A stretch of 64,000 nt of DNA from Naematelia aurantialba (Eukaryota; Basidiomycota; Tremellomycetes; Tremellales; Naemateliaceae). The position numbers and the translations under genes are program-made. The stretch spans positions 1,054,001-1,118,000 of the forward strand of contig JAKFAO010000007.1 in the NCBI GenBank assembly GCA_021527695.1, in the 5' to 3' direction. The notes under the pieces were generated by a model that saw only the letters and a program-made list of their open reading frames with translations, had not been told where the DNA came from and ran no database searches. Numbering within the stretch: position 1 is the first letter of the stretch; the number at the start of each line of letters is the position of its first letter. Shown one piece after another: positions 20,201-33,313 of this stretch.

Positions 20201-22707
20201 ATGCCACGCAAGGATGTACACGCAGGCTTCCTCCTTGAACGCTTTGAGCAGCCTGGGTCGTCAGCTTGTCGTTGTCCGTTCCTCCATGGTTTTCCGTTGC
20301 CCATCTTCCTGTCCCTCTCCTCTCCTTCTTTCTCTTCCTTTCTTCTCTTCCCTCCTTCTCTTCCCTCCTTGTCTTCGTGTCATATCGTTCTCTCTTCCCT
20401 TCCTCTTCTCGTCCTCATTCCCGTCTTTCCTGGTAACCCCTCCCTCACAACGTTCCTCTTTTGCGGAATACTGGAGATACTGGCCGCCAGGGATGGACTC
20501 TCCTGACTGCAGAGGAGCAAAACTCACAGCTCCGACTGCTCGCGACTCGGCAGCAATCCAATGATCTCCTCGCTGAAATTCTCATGACTCCAGATCGTGG
20601 TGAACGGAAACGTCTTGCGTACATCAGGAAACACGCCCGTGAACGCCGCGTCCTCGGGTACGGTCAACAGATCGTCCCCGTCCCCCGCGCCTGCGGCGCC
20701 GCTTCCACTGGCAGACCCCGTCATGGTCCCCGCCTTGGCGGCTGTCAACTCGCGAATACGACGCAACATCGACTTGCCGGCCGGAGCACCGAGGAACGTT
20801 TTGCGCCCGACGCCGTCCGAGACCATCTCTTCGCCTGGTAGGGAGTACGTCGAGTACGGTTCGGCATGGTACGACTTGTCGTTCCCTTGGTCGTCTGTCA
20901 CTGTGATACCCATTCCCATGCTCGCGGCTGTGCTGCCGGTGGTGCTGTCTGCCATCGACGACCGGCGCGAAGTCGATGGCTGCTGTCTTCTCCCAGTGGT
21001 GAACTCCTTGCCACTACCGGATCCTGCCCCTCGACTGCTGTTACTTCCAGCGCTGGCGCCGTACCCGCCACCCTTGGTCGGAGACGCACGAGCGGAGGGC
21101 ATTCCATTAGCCAAGGCAGCAGCAGCCACCTCGGCCATGGCTGCTTCGTCAATCTTGAACCTCGCAAAGCGGTCCACAATGACCCGGCGCTTCTTGTTAT
21201 CGATTGCGCGATCCGTCTCGACTTCGCCACTAGACGAAGGCGCCCAGGACGGCTGGAGCGCTGCCGTCGTCGATCGGGGCGGATTGCGCTGCCGCAGTTC
21301 TCTTACAACTTGCTCGAGCTCCGCGATTCGTCGTCGCAGCCGATCCGCCTCTGCGACACTTGGATCATTGCTGACCCATTCAGTTCTGTTCACTCTGTTT
21401 TTGGACGATGGGAGACCCAGCTCAACATCGGTGAATAATCACTCACAGATCGCGCACTTCGTCAATTTCATAAACACACGATCCGGTCTGCTTGTCAGCG
21501 CTAGCCATGCTTTTCAACATACCAGACCCAGGGCGGTACAGCGCCCGCACGGACGCTTGCGATCGCATTTCCGCTTATGGTTGTGACACGGCACACAGCT
21601 CCTGATCGTCCTATTTCTCTTCCGTTTCCTGTGATCCATCTCCTTATCGTCCAGATCGTCCAGATCGTCATCTCTCTCGGTCTTCAGACCCCGCCCAGGA
21701 TCGTCCAACAAACCTATGGCGTCTTTGCGATCAGCCGTGTTGGGTCTGGACACAGCCACCTCCACATCGCTCTGAGGATCGGTACCAGTCCCACCCGTGC
21801 CGGTGCCGGTCGCAGGACCCTCGTCGTCTGTCGTCTTGCTTTGTGTGCTCAGCCGGGAAACCCGGCGACCTGAGGTGGCGGTCCCAGGGGTGGGTCGATC
21901 TTGGCTTAACATTCCATGCCCTTGCTCCGACGATATAGGCTGTTGGTCTGGAGCGTCCGGGTAAGCGAAATATTGCCCAACGCGTTCGCTGGGGCCGGGC
22001 GTGGCGATCGGGTTAATCATCATGGCCCGATGGGGTTGGTATTGAGGTTGATGCGAGTGCGGATAGTGATGCTGTTGATGATTGTGGTCGTGATGTTGCT
22101 GTGGCTGCCGAGTTTGCTGTGGATGCGGCTGTTGGGTTTGAGGTGGACGCTGATTTTGCTGTGACTGTGGCTGCTGCTGCTGTTCCTGAAACTTGCCCTC
22201 TGGGACGGGGATGCGACGTTGCTGGTCTCTGGGCGAAGCGAGCGTGGTGTGAGAAGGGTGTGGACCGGGGTACCCATATCGATAAAAAGTAGGCGAAGAC
22301 GACGATGATGGGTCGGCACCGGCGGTGTTTGCTGGATAAGCCGTCTGTGGGATGGCCGAAGGCAGGGGCCGAGTGTAATCGCTGAACGGCTGGTTGTTTC
22401 CAAACGGCGCCAAGTTGGGCAGGGTGGTGCCATACTGAAAAAACCCTGCACTAGAATATTGGGGTGGGAGGGGGGCTTGAATGTCTTGTGGATACTCAGT
22501 GGTGGAGGTGGAGGCAGGAGCAGTGGTGGTGTGCTGAGGATGGACGCGGCGGGCCCAACTGCCACCCGGACCCATGCCCGGACCCATGTCCGCCCCTATA
22601 GCACCGCTGCCACCAGCAGGAGGAAGAGGGTTACCGGGGCCGCCTGATCCGCCCGATCCACCGCCACCGCCACCAATGGTGGGACCACCACCATTATATT
22701 GGTTCAT
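17277..22707 (-). CDS. Zn2Cys6 binuclear-cluster transcription factor with fungal_trans domain
   Basis: A sequence-specific nuclear regulator, over 1,000 residues in about ten exons. The first exon (21533-22707) is Gly/Pro/Gln/His-rich and ends with the zinc cluster SCVPCHNHKRKCDRKRPCGR; the sixth cysteine lies in the 44-nt exon 21447-21490 (TGSCVYE), giving C-x2-C-x6-C-x5-C-x2-C-x9-C. A heptad helix (RLRRRIAELEQVVRELRQR) follows, the expected dimerisation element. The middle region contains the fungal-specific TF domain: WHQPSLDAEFRHFFAL, LYLSAAYQALRLCSF, then SGSLIRQAIGMGLHVDPTHH and KRRVWWTIAGLDSLLCLAFG. The C-terminal exons give AHMLLTAYRAASTAKASIFY and end with MFGIKIEDGAQGPRPTSMH at stop 17277-17279. 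One intron carries the 18845-18913 array and another (about 20280-20460) a long CT tract. ATG 22705-22707 is the first in-frame start; an upstream spliced start is possible. Target genes unknown. Confidence 0.88.
18845..18913. repeat. heptamer array (GTGAATT)n, about 10 copies, in the transcription-factor intron
   Basis: Perfect 7-bp units, followed by decayed GTGAAT-type copies up to about 18976. Read on the minus strand the unit is AATTCAC, one base different from GATTCAC of the array at 776-838 in the same register. Confidence 0.92.
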
Positions 22708-25628
22708 ACCGGCAAAGTTCCAACTGGGCGGCGACGCAAGTGACGCATTTATGACCGTGAGACTGGACGAGGATGGAGTCTGAGAAGAAGAAGAACAAGA
22801 CAAAGAAGAAAACGCCCGGTCAGCGCTCGGCTGAGTGGTATGTGCGAGGTGATTTGGGGTGTGCGCGCGCGCGTGTGATCACGCTCGACACGTTTTCCCA
22901 ATGAGTGAGGCCCGGGAAGATGGACTCACCGTACCAGAGTACGACGCCGTACATTGCATAAGAAGGGCGTGGAGGATTTGGCTGAACGCGCCCAAACCCC
23001 CGCAGATGGCAGCTGTTTGTGCGTTTCCGTGGTTGTGGGAGCGGGAATGGGGGGCTAGACGTCCCGGAGCCAACAAGATGTGTGTCTCGGCGGTACGAGG
23101 ACAAGGAGGAGCCGAGTTGTCGCGTGGGCTTTTGTGGTCTTTTGTTTTCCCTCTGGCGACAATTCTTTGTGGGGGGTGTTTTCTCTTTGACAGGATACGC
23201 GATGCTCGTGCAGCAGGCCAAGGCGAGTAGGATGCACTGGGTCGTGGGCGAATGCAGGACGCGCCACCTACTTGTAGGTGCGATGCCCGCCGGAGACCAA
23301 GTTGAGAATCTGCGTCTCAAAGGCCGTTTATCGCTGCTGTGAACCGACAATTGGGTGGCAAATGGCCGGGGCGCACGACGCTCCCGGCACCTGTGGGTCG
23401 TTCCCGTTGCCAGGCGTTGCGAGGTCGGTTGTGGGAAAGCGCCCCAGGCCTGACGATTACATGTATCGCAGGTCCCAACAGTGGGTAGTCGCGCGCTCCC
23501 CTCTGCAGTGTGCGGGACGCTCGAGGGTGCAAGGAGAGGTGAGGCGGTGGCGACGAAGTACGAAGGGTAGGGGATTTTTTTGAAACCGAGCAGAGGGGCA
23601 GGGCCACCCAGAGCGATACTTTTGAGCACAAGGTTCGAGATCCGGGTTTCGGTTCTTGTTTTATTATTCCCCGATTCCAGGCTTTGCTTCAGGTGAGTAA
23701 CGAGAGACTAGGCAGACTAGGCAGACGCAGGCAGGACAGAGGGGTGGGCGGGCGGGACCGGCGCCAGAGCAACGTTACGTTTATACGTAAGCGAGGCGGA
23801 TGTGGTCTTGTGCTGCTGGTGCCTCGGTGCCCAGAGGTCTGGAGGTGGCGGTGGAGCGGGACCTGGATCTGCCGGGAGGTAATAGAGTAATAGAGTATAG
23901 GAATATAGCACAGCGGCTGCAGGCCGCAGGGCTGGGGCACATGCATACTCCTGTCTGCCTTGGCGCTGTTCGGAGAAAACTGGTCTATCACTGGGTCTGC
24001 GGTCTGCGGTCTGCATTCATTATTCGGCACGCGGCCCCGCCAAGCCCCAGCTTTGGGGGTCCGCGTTGGGGACCGCGTTGGACCACGAGCCGTCCTTGGG
24101 CCAGCTCCAGCATCCCAAGGTTCACGCGGGATGAGCCTTGAGCCCCACGCCTGTACTGCACGCCCTGTCCTGCACGCCCTGTACTGGGGTAGCCCCACGC
24201 CTGTAGGCGTACTCGTACTCGTACTCGTACTCGAGGACCAGGACCAGGACCAGGGCGTGGGGCGTGGTCCTGGTCCTCTTAAGCGACTGAGCGTCGCCTC
24301 GCCTCGTGGTCTCAAAGTATGACGGGGCAAGAGATCTCAGTAGGCGGCGTGCGTGGCGCGGCGTTCGCGAAATCCAGCCGCCGTGCATGATAAATGATCG
24401 ACATGTACGTCCCGCTGCCGGTCTGGCAGTGCTGCCACCCTGATCTTTGTGGAAAATCACGAGCGGTCGTGCGGACGACGACGACAGACATGCGCGATAC
24501 GTCGCGTCGCGTCGCGTCAGGCGACGACGGGACCAAGAGATCACGACCCGAGCGAGCAAGAGATCACGACCCAAGGGCAAGCGACAAGCGACATGCTACA
24601 AGCGACATGCTACAAGGGACAAGGGACAAGCGACAAGCGACAGAGACCAAGCGACAGAGACCAAGCGAGCGAGACCACGCGCACGACGCAGCCATACGTC
24701 CAGCCGCGATCACGGATCGCCAAGCCACGCCCAGCACCGTCCGGTCCCTGAATTCAGGACCTCTACGGCGATCCAAGTAGTACACGTAGGCTCTCGTGCA
24801 GTCAACTCTCCGTTGTTCCTCGGCCATGTATCTGTCGTTCGTCTTGCTCAAGGCACTCTCCCCCGAGCGGCGACTGGATGCTCTACATGAGATCACTGAC
24901 GCCGTTCAGCACTGAAAACCTGATTGAACCAGACAGGACAGGAGCGATCTGGCTGTAGCCACTCGCAGAGTCACAGTGTACTCAGAGACCGATACCATCT
25001 CTTCCAGTCGTTCTGTGAGGGCTGCTTTGACATACTGGTAAGCCAGGAACCGGCGCCAGTCGAGGCAGTCCGAGCCTGAGCCCATGTCGACTGTAGTTAG
25101 ACCTCGTTATACACCGGCCTTGAGGCCTGCCGACGTTGATTCCACTGGTCTTGAGCATTGCCGACGTTGATTAGCCTGACCAGCCATGCAATTCTCACAC
25201 ACCACACCTCGCACCTGTAGCACGCACAGCACATACTAGTACCACTATACTAGTACCACGGCTGCATCAAGTGACCAAAGAAACAGGCTAAGCGCTACAC
25301 ACATCCCCCACTTCCCCAAAACACATCACAGTGACAAATGCGTACAACTCCGCTGATAACGCCCAAGCGTTCGAATACCATCCCGACCCAGACATCCAAC
25401 ATCACCGTCGTCCAGACATCCAACACCGTCCGACCCACGCCAACGTCCCCACCAACGTCCACACCAACGTCCACGCCAACGTCCGACCAACACCACGTCC
25501 TGGCCACACTCGTCACCAAAGCCAACGCCCAAGACACTCATCATCACCATCCAACACCTACACTCACAACATCCTCATCCTCCAGATCCAGCGAAAAGTG
25601 AGACATCACCGCTCTCCCCAAGCGTGCG
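22708..25628. other. 2.9-kb gene-poor region with mini-repeats
   Basis: No gene could be supported. It holds a CGTACT/TACTCG tract at 24206-24235, an AGGACC tract at 24233-24252, GCGACA/AGAGACC tracts at 24575-24672, a near-duplicated TGCCGACGTTGATT at 25126-25139 and 25157-25170, and ACTAGTACCACTAT duplication at 25236-25260. Open frames at 22820-23629 and 25331-25711 have poor codon character. Part may be the 5'-UTR and promoter of the Zn2Cys6 gene and 3' flank of the PWWP gene. Confidence 0.4.
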
Positions 25629-27843
25629 CTACTCGTTCACGTCCATCCCATCGGCGACCTCGCCACCTGAGCGCAGCTCCGACTCTAGCCTCTTCCCTCT
25701 CTTCCCACTGACGACGATCCACCCTGCGCTTTTACCCTCTGCCTCTGCCTCCGCCTCTGCCTCTTCCTCCTTCACTGCCTCTAGGCTGCCCGTCAGTCGG
25801 GGACCGCCTATTCCCGGCCCGAGGGCGTCCATATCGTCGGATCCCTCGATCCCGTCCTCAGTCGCGGCAGGCGCTGCCGCCGCCGACGAAACGTGCCCAG
25901 CCATACTCCCGCTCAAGTCGCCGTTGACCGACGTCGTCGTCCCATTGGGAGCAGGGGACGTGCCGTTGGGGGTGGAGAGCCTGCCGAGGCGGACCGGCCC
26001 GAGGGGCGACACGAAATCAAAGTTGTTTCTCGAGGGCGCTGGCGACCCGCTCGAGCGCTGCAGCTGTGGCGCCGTCTCGTCTCCTGACGGCAGGATCCGC
26101 GGTGGCGTATAAGTGTGTCCACGGCCCCGAGGGCTGTACTCGCCCACACCAGAGTATGCGTACGTGTATGCGCCGTTGCGTTTCTTCTCGGCCAGCCGGC
26201 GTGGCGACAGCGGCCGTTGTGGCGTCGATAGTGCTGGTCGGATGAACGACGCCAGCGAGGGTACAGGTATAGCCCCGGTAAATGCTACGGTGTTGCGTGT
26301 GGCAGTAGGTGTGGGTGTGGACGTGGGGGTGGGGGCGGGTGTGGGTGTAGGCGTGGGTATGGTGGCCGAGGTCGGCGTGTTCGCTCCTGATCCAAACATC
26401 GAGGCGGTAGACGAGTTGGTCATTGCAGCAGTAGGAAAAGTCGAGTTTGGCGTCCCTCCCCTCCCCCATGGGACTCTGAAGATCCCTCCGCGCTCGTCAC
26501 CCCCCGACACCTTGTCGAGAAACGGCGATCTTGTTGCGCTATTGCCATTCGCGGTGGGCGGGAGCGTGCGTCTCTTCTTGGCATGCGCGTCTGCGGCGTC
26601 TTCTCTGCTATCGTCGCCCGCCGACTGGCACTTTGCGATATTCCTCAGACGCTTGCCGCGTTCCTCGTCGAGCGTGCGGAGTTTCTCGATACGGCGCTCA
26701 TTCATCACCCAATTCACCAGCACGTTCCACTGCTCCTTGTCGCGCTTGCGCCGTATGGCTGCACCGTCGATATCGCCAGACTCTGCCGCCGCCGCTCCCG
26801 CTCCCGCTGCCCCGGGCGTCGCGGTCGTCGCGGTGACGCCCGGGTGGGTGCGCTGGTGGGCGGCCTGGGTCTCGCGCGCAAGGGCGGCGAGGTCGAAGGC
26901 GTCGGGATGCGCGGCGTGGTGGTACGCGCTCTGCAGGGCCTCCGAGGCGAGCAACGGCGGGTCCGGCCGCATGTGCAGAGGGAGCAGCCGCGACTTTATC
27001 GTCACAGTCGGCGCGATCGCCTCGTGGTATATCCGTACCGGGAAGAAATGGCTTCCCCTGGGAACGCTACGCCCCTGGAACAGTGTCCGCTTATCGATGA
27101 TCCTGCCTGGCCAGAGACCTGGCATCGACGTCTGCTCCAGCTCAAGATGCACGAGCACGAGGTCGCCGACCTTGGGCGTCCAGCGACGCCATTCGGCCGC
27201 CTCGTCAGCACACAGCGAGTGCGTCGCAATTGCCCCTGGGTGTATAGGAGTGTTGGGGTATTTTGACGCCGTCTCGCTCTCTGCCATGCCGTCCATGTCT
27301 ACGCAGCACACATGCATCAGCCAAGACAAATCCAGACGTGAAGCATGAAGCATGAAGCTTGAAGCACGATGCATGAATGCTCTACTCGTTCTCTTCTCGA
27401 CTGTCGGGCGAACTGATGCTGGCCCGTAGAGAGACAAGGAGGGATGATATGCGAAGATGGAGGATGGTAAACTACTCACCTGATTTGCCATCTTCGTCCA
27501 TCTTCACTTCGCGTCCCACACTGCCCCTATCTCGCATACCACTCTCCACCCCATTCGCCCCCTCTTCTCTCGTGCTGTATCCACCGCCGCCGCCGCCCAT
27601 ACTGCAGCAAAGATCGTCCATCCCCTTCATGACCCAGTACCGGTTGACCGCCTCTTCCCACCTGCACTTGACGACCCCATCCTCGAATTCGATGCCGGCG
27701 CGGTCCTCGAAACACCGCTTGATCTGGTCGAGCCTCGAGAACGTATCGCACGCAAGCAGGTCCAACGCCGCATCAAAGCACGCTACAGACGGTTGGGCTG
27801 CGCCGTTGACCCCTGGACACGACGTCGACTTGCGCTTGGGCAT
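25629..27843 (-). CDS. PWWP-domain protein
   Basis: Two exons (27480-27843, 25629-27298) give 677 residues. Exon 1 starts MPKRKSTSC and encodes a helical Cys-containing segment (DLLACDTFSRLDQIKRCFED). Exon 2 opens with the PWWP-like module: WRRWTPKVGDLVLVHLE followed by PGLWPGRIIDKR, then HFFPVRIYH. PWWP domains read methylated histone lysines and DNA, so a chromatin role is likely. After about residue 275 the protein is basic (NERRIEKLRTLDEERGKRLR), then disordered with a Pro-Thr repeat (about 26277-26370) and a poly-Glu/Ala stretch. The C-terminus has GWIVVSGKRGKRLESEL. Homology class of the rest is not recognised. Start fixed by the first in-frame ATG preceding a good coding frame. Confidence 0.8.
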
Positions 27844-28206
27844 GCTGAGCAAGCAAGGAAAGAAAGGTCGCGCGCCCCCAAAGAGCCCTCTACGATGCGC
27901 GAGTACTCGAGGAGGCCGTGAGGATAGTGGTGAGATGGAGCATCATGAACCTGCGCTTGTCATGTGAACTTTGTCGAGAGGGCTGTTAGAGTCAAAGATG
28001 CAGTGCTGCAAATGATATGCTGACAAAAACAACGAGAGCAGAGCGACCGTCGGTGAAAGCGGGTTTCCTCTTAGCAAGCAAATAGCAAAACTGCCAAATC
28101 CAACGCCACCCGGACGACGCCGCTGGAATGGCGATATTACGTAATTCCCGGTGTTTACTGTGAGGTGCATCTTTTACGGAATCATCAAATCATGTGTCAT
28201 CCCTTG
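27844..28206. promoter_or_regulatory. intergenic region between ALE1-type gene and PWWP gene
   Basis: 363 bp, both neighbours on minus. It must contain the ALE1 3' end and the PWWP promoter. No distinctive motif seen. Confidence 0.4.
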
Positions 28207-30267
28207 CTAATCACCAGCACCAGTCGTCTTTGGCGTCTCGTTCCCCGGCGTCTCTGAGCGTCGCACCAGGTTGTCCATCATACCCGCATCCACGCCAACA
28301 CCCTCACCAGCATCTTGGTAAGGCGGGTTGTCAAACGTATGCTTGATCCAGCGCAAGTCCTTGGGATCACGTTCGTCGGGCGGAGTAGAGAGTTTCGGCT
28401 TGTCCGGCGAAGGAGGCGAGACCTTGAAACTGGGCACATCCCTGACAGGCGGTGTGGACTTGAGACCCTCTCTGAGCGCTCGCCGCCCGCCAGCTCGGAA
28501 GAATACCATAGCAGCCGCGACCAGGATGGGCGAGTACCATCCCATCCTGTGCCAGGCCTTGATGCTGTCTTTGAAATCGAGCAGGATGAATGCGCCAGCA
28601 ATAAAGTTCAGGTTGATCTGAACCATGATCCATCCAAGCACATCATACACTCGTTTGGAAAAGTTCGGGTAAGGATATTTTGGCAGCGAATTCGGCGCTG
28701 TCGTCGGGGAGGCGGCGGCAGGCAGAAAGTATGGTCGCACAAAGTGGCGGAATTGACGACCGAGCGAAGTGAGTAGGCCGCCCATGACAAACGCCAAATA
28801 GTAGCCTGGCTCGACTCCGTGCTGGACGGTAAGCTGTGCCCCTCGTCTTTGTGCGACCAGCTTACCCAGAACGCTGAAGTGACAAAGGTCGCCATGCTCT
28901 GCGCTGTCCCTGGTTTCTTTCCCTTCTTCACCAGTCGTTTGTATACGCAGTCACGAAGCCAAACCTGTTGTCAGAGGCGTCTCTTGTTTGACTCACGTTC
29001 GTCCTGCAGTTCCAGCTATCGAACAGCACTTTGAAGCTCTCTGCCGTCTCGATAGACAGGATGTTGATGTTCCGAACTCGGTTCCAGAGCGTGCGCCCTG
29101 TCTTCGGGTCGTAGCCATTGAATCCAATACCAGTGAGAATGCATGCGCCCTGGCCATCAGCCCCTACCTCAAGGTTGTAGGCCGGGACCTCACCTCTGTC
29201 AGACTCCAGAGAGCATAGTACTTTGTCCTTGCGATGAAACCTGCGAGCTGGATAAAGCCGAAACGGGTCATGAGGCCCCAGGTGTACCACGTCGGAGTCA
29301 GGATCCTCGAATATGCCGCCCTGCCTCCATACAGCGCGTAGACGCCCAGGAAGATGAGGCCGAGCATCAAGTGCATGTACGCGACGCGTTTTCGGCCGTG
29401 CGGTACGCGTCGTTTCGTCGCTCTGACTTGTGCCGCGCTGGTTCCCGGCGGGGGGATGTTGTAGATCGTGTGCTTGATGAGGGAATCATACGTGGAGTAG
29501 TCGAAGGAAGGTCCGACGAGGAAGGAAGGAAAGAAGAAGCTGGCGTCAGCGCTATCCTCATCTGTATGACTTGCCAGTATCCCAAGAATGGCAAAGGACT
29601 GGGGATATGTTGGAGACGAGTGCCCAGCTGGCTCGCGTCTAAATCCTAGATCCTAGTGAGCATAACCCAAGGACCGTACGGACCTCGGCTTTGAGCCGCC
29701 CATCATGCACGTTCCAAGCAAATGTGATGAGTTTCATCGCCAATACCATCTGACTGCCCGTGATATCTATGACGTCCGTCGAGTAGTCCATGATTTTTCG
29801 GCGCAGGTGGCTAGCCATCAGAATCTATACTCCCGTGCATGCTCACTTGATCAGGAGATGGCCCATGACGAAGCTATTCTTCATCAGCATTCTTCTCGCC
29901 TCTTTCGTGTCTTCTTCGGATGCTTACACAAAGACGACCCAGGGCATGTTGGCACTTCGCAAGCTGACCACTAGAGCATATGTCCCGAAGCATGAGACCA
30001 GGAGGTGTACCAGGCCAGTACCGAGCCCGAGAAGAGGGACGAGGTATATTGCAGCTATGGTGAGGGAGAAGATGTGCGCGAGGTTGGGGCGATTGGGCGG
30101 GATCCGAACGAAGAGTATCGCCAGGGGATAAGAGAGGAGGAGAGATGCAATGATCTGGAATGATGAGCTTCTAACCCGTGGCGTGGAAGGGGGAGCCTCA
30201 CTTTGAGCTGATCTTGTGGAGCGCCAATCACGCTCGAGGCGTAGTCGAAGACGGGGTCCCAGAACAT
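28207..30267 (-). CDS. ALE1: MBOAT-family lysophospholipid acyltransferase (Ale1/LPCAT type)
   Basis: Ale1 reacylates lysophospholipids in the ER membrane (Lands cycle). Start ATG 30265-30267 gives MFWDPVFDYASSVIGAPQDQ. Following exons show LAILFVRIPPNRPNLAHIFS, IPWVVFVSSEEDTKEARR-like helix region, MDYSTDVTGSQMVLAMKLIT (the MBOAT DYT-x-TG-QM motif), FPSFLVGPSFDYSTYDSLIK, FIQLAGFIARTKYYALWSLT, GIGFNGYDPKTGRTLWNRVR with the conserved ETA...NWN-like part reading SWNCRTNVWLR, and SAFWHGVEPGYYLAFVMGG containing the catalytic histidine. The W and H of that motif lie on either side of an intron (about 28812-28868). About 8 exons. The C-terminal tail (about 90 residues after the last helix) is hydrophilic and disordered. 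Divergent from KAE1, 285 bp apart. Confidence 0.93.
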
Positions 30268-30552
30268 GTCGGCAGCTGCTGCGTGCTCTGCGTTGCGGAG
30301 CTGCCAAGCTACTGGCGGTTGGCTATGCTGATAGAGGCTGCTCCTCAGCAGCCCTGGCTCGCTGTGTACGCTCTCTACAAAGGGGAACAATAGGCAAGAG
30401 AGGAGACGCAGAGGAGGCAAGAAGGTGGGTGCTTTATATCAGACAGAGTCAGGCACCGTAACACGGGTCTATCATCAGTCTAAATAATTTGCACCGAACC
30501 CACAAACGTTTTCCTCCCAGCAGACTGTTTGTCCATCTAAACCGTCCCCACG
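30268..30552. promoter_or_regulatory. divergent promoter space ALE1 / KAE1
   Basis: 285 bp between opposite start codons with no coding signal. It must serve both genes. Confidence 0.5.
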
Positions 30553-32739
<2,187 letters not shown>

Positions 32740-33313
32740 GCGACACGAAGCGAAGTGACCGGTCGACGCGACACGTCGACCCGATCACTCATCTACTCGG
32801 CGTCGTATCGTATCGCCCATCAACCCGGTGCATCGTCACGTCCTGTCGCCACGTCGTCACGTCATGCCGTCACATCTTGCGGCTTGCGCCAACGTCTCAC
32901 AGCATCACAGCATCACAGCATCACAGCATCACAGCATCACAGCATCACAGCATCACAGCATCACAGCATACGACAAGCAGCAACGCAGCATCACATCACT
33001 ACCGCATCACAACCTTGACACCTGGACACATCTCCTTGGATGTCAACGTCACGAGCGCGAACGACTCGCCGGGGCGACACGCAACGACCCACGATCCACG
33101 ACCACGACCCAACGCCCAACCACCAACCACCAACGACCTAGCGATGCGATCCCGATGCGAGCCTGGTACAGCCGTCATGCAGTCCACGAGATACCGCCAA
33201 TATTGGATACCGCACAGGCACAGGCAACAAGCACTATCCCTCTCCGCAGGAACGACAGTAATGGCAATGGGTGACGATGCATATGTTGTACAGAGACCGG
33301 TCCATGCTGGATA
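32740..33313. other. convergent intergenic space KAE1 / histidine kinase
   Basis: Only an octamer array and related ATCACAGC-like decayed copies stand out (32898-33020). No gene seen. Another simple tract of TTTGGTCGCTT-type units occurs in the preceding KAE1 intron (32485-32590). Confidence 0.5.
32898..32969. repeat. octamer array (CACAGCAT)n, 9 copies
   Basis: Nine perfect 8-bp units, 159 bp beyond the KAE1 stop codon. Confidence 0.93.

Noticed and set aside
22820..23629. Minus-strand 269-codon ORF upstream of the Zn2Cys6 gene
   Set aside because: Poor codon character, no domain, and it contains candidate splice donors; treated as 5' flank.
25331..25711. Plus-strand ORF with VHTNVHANV repeats
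   Set aside because: Low-complexity shadow of a GGACGTTGG-type repeat next to the 3' end of the PWWP gene.
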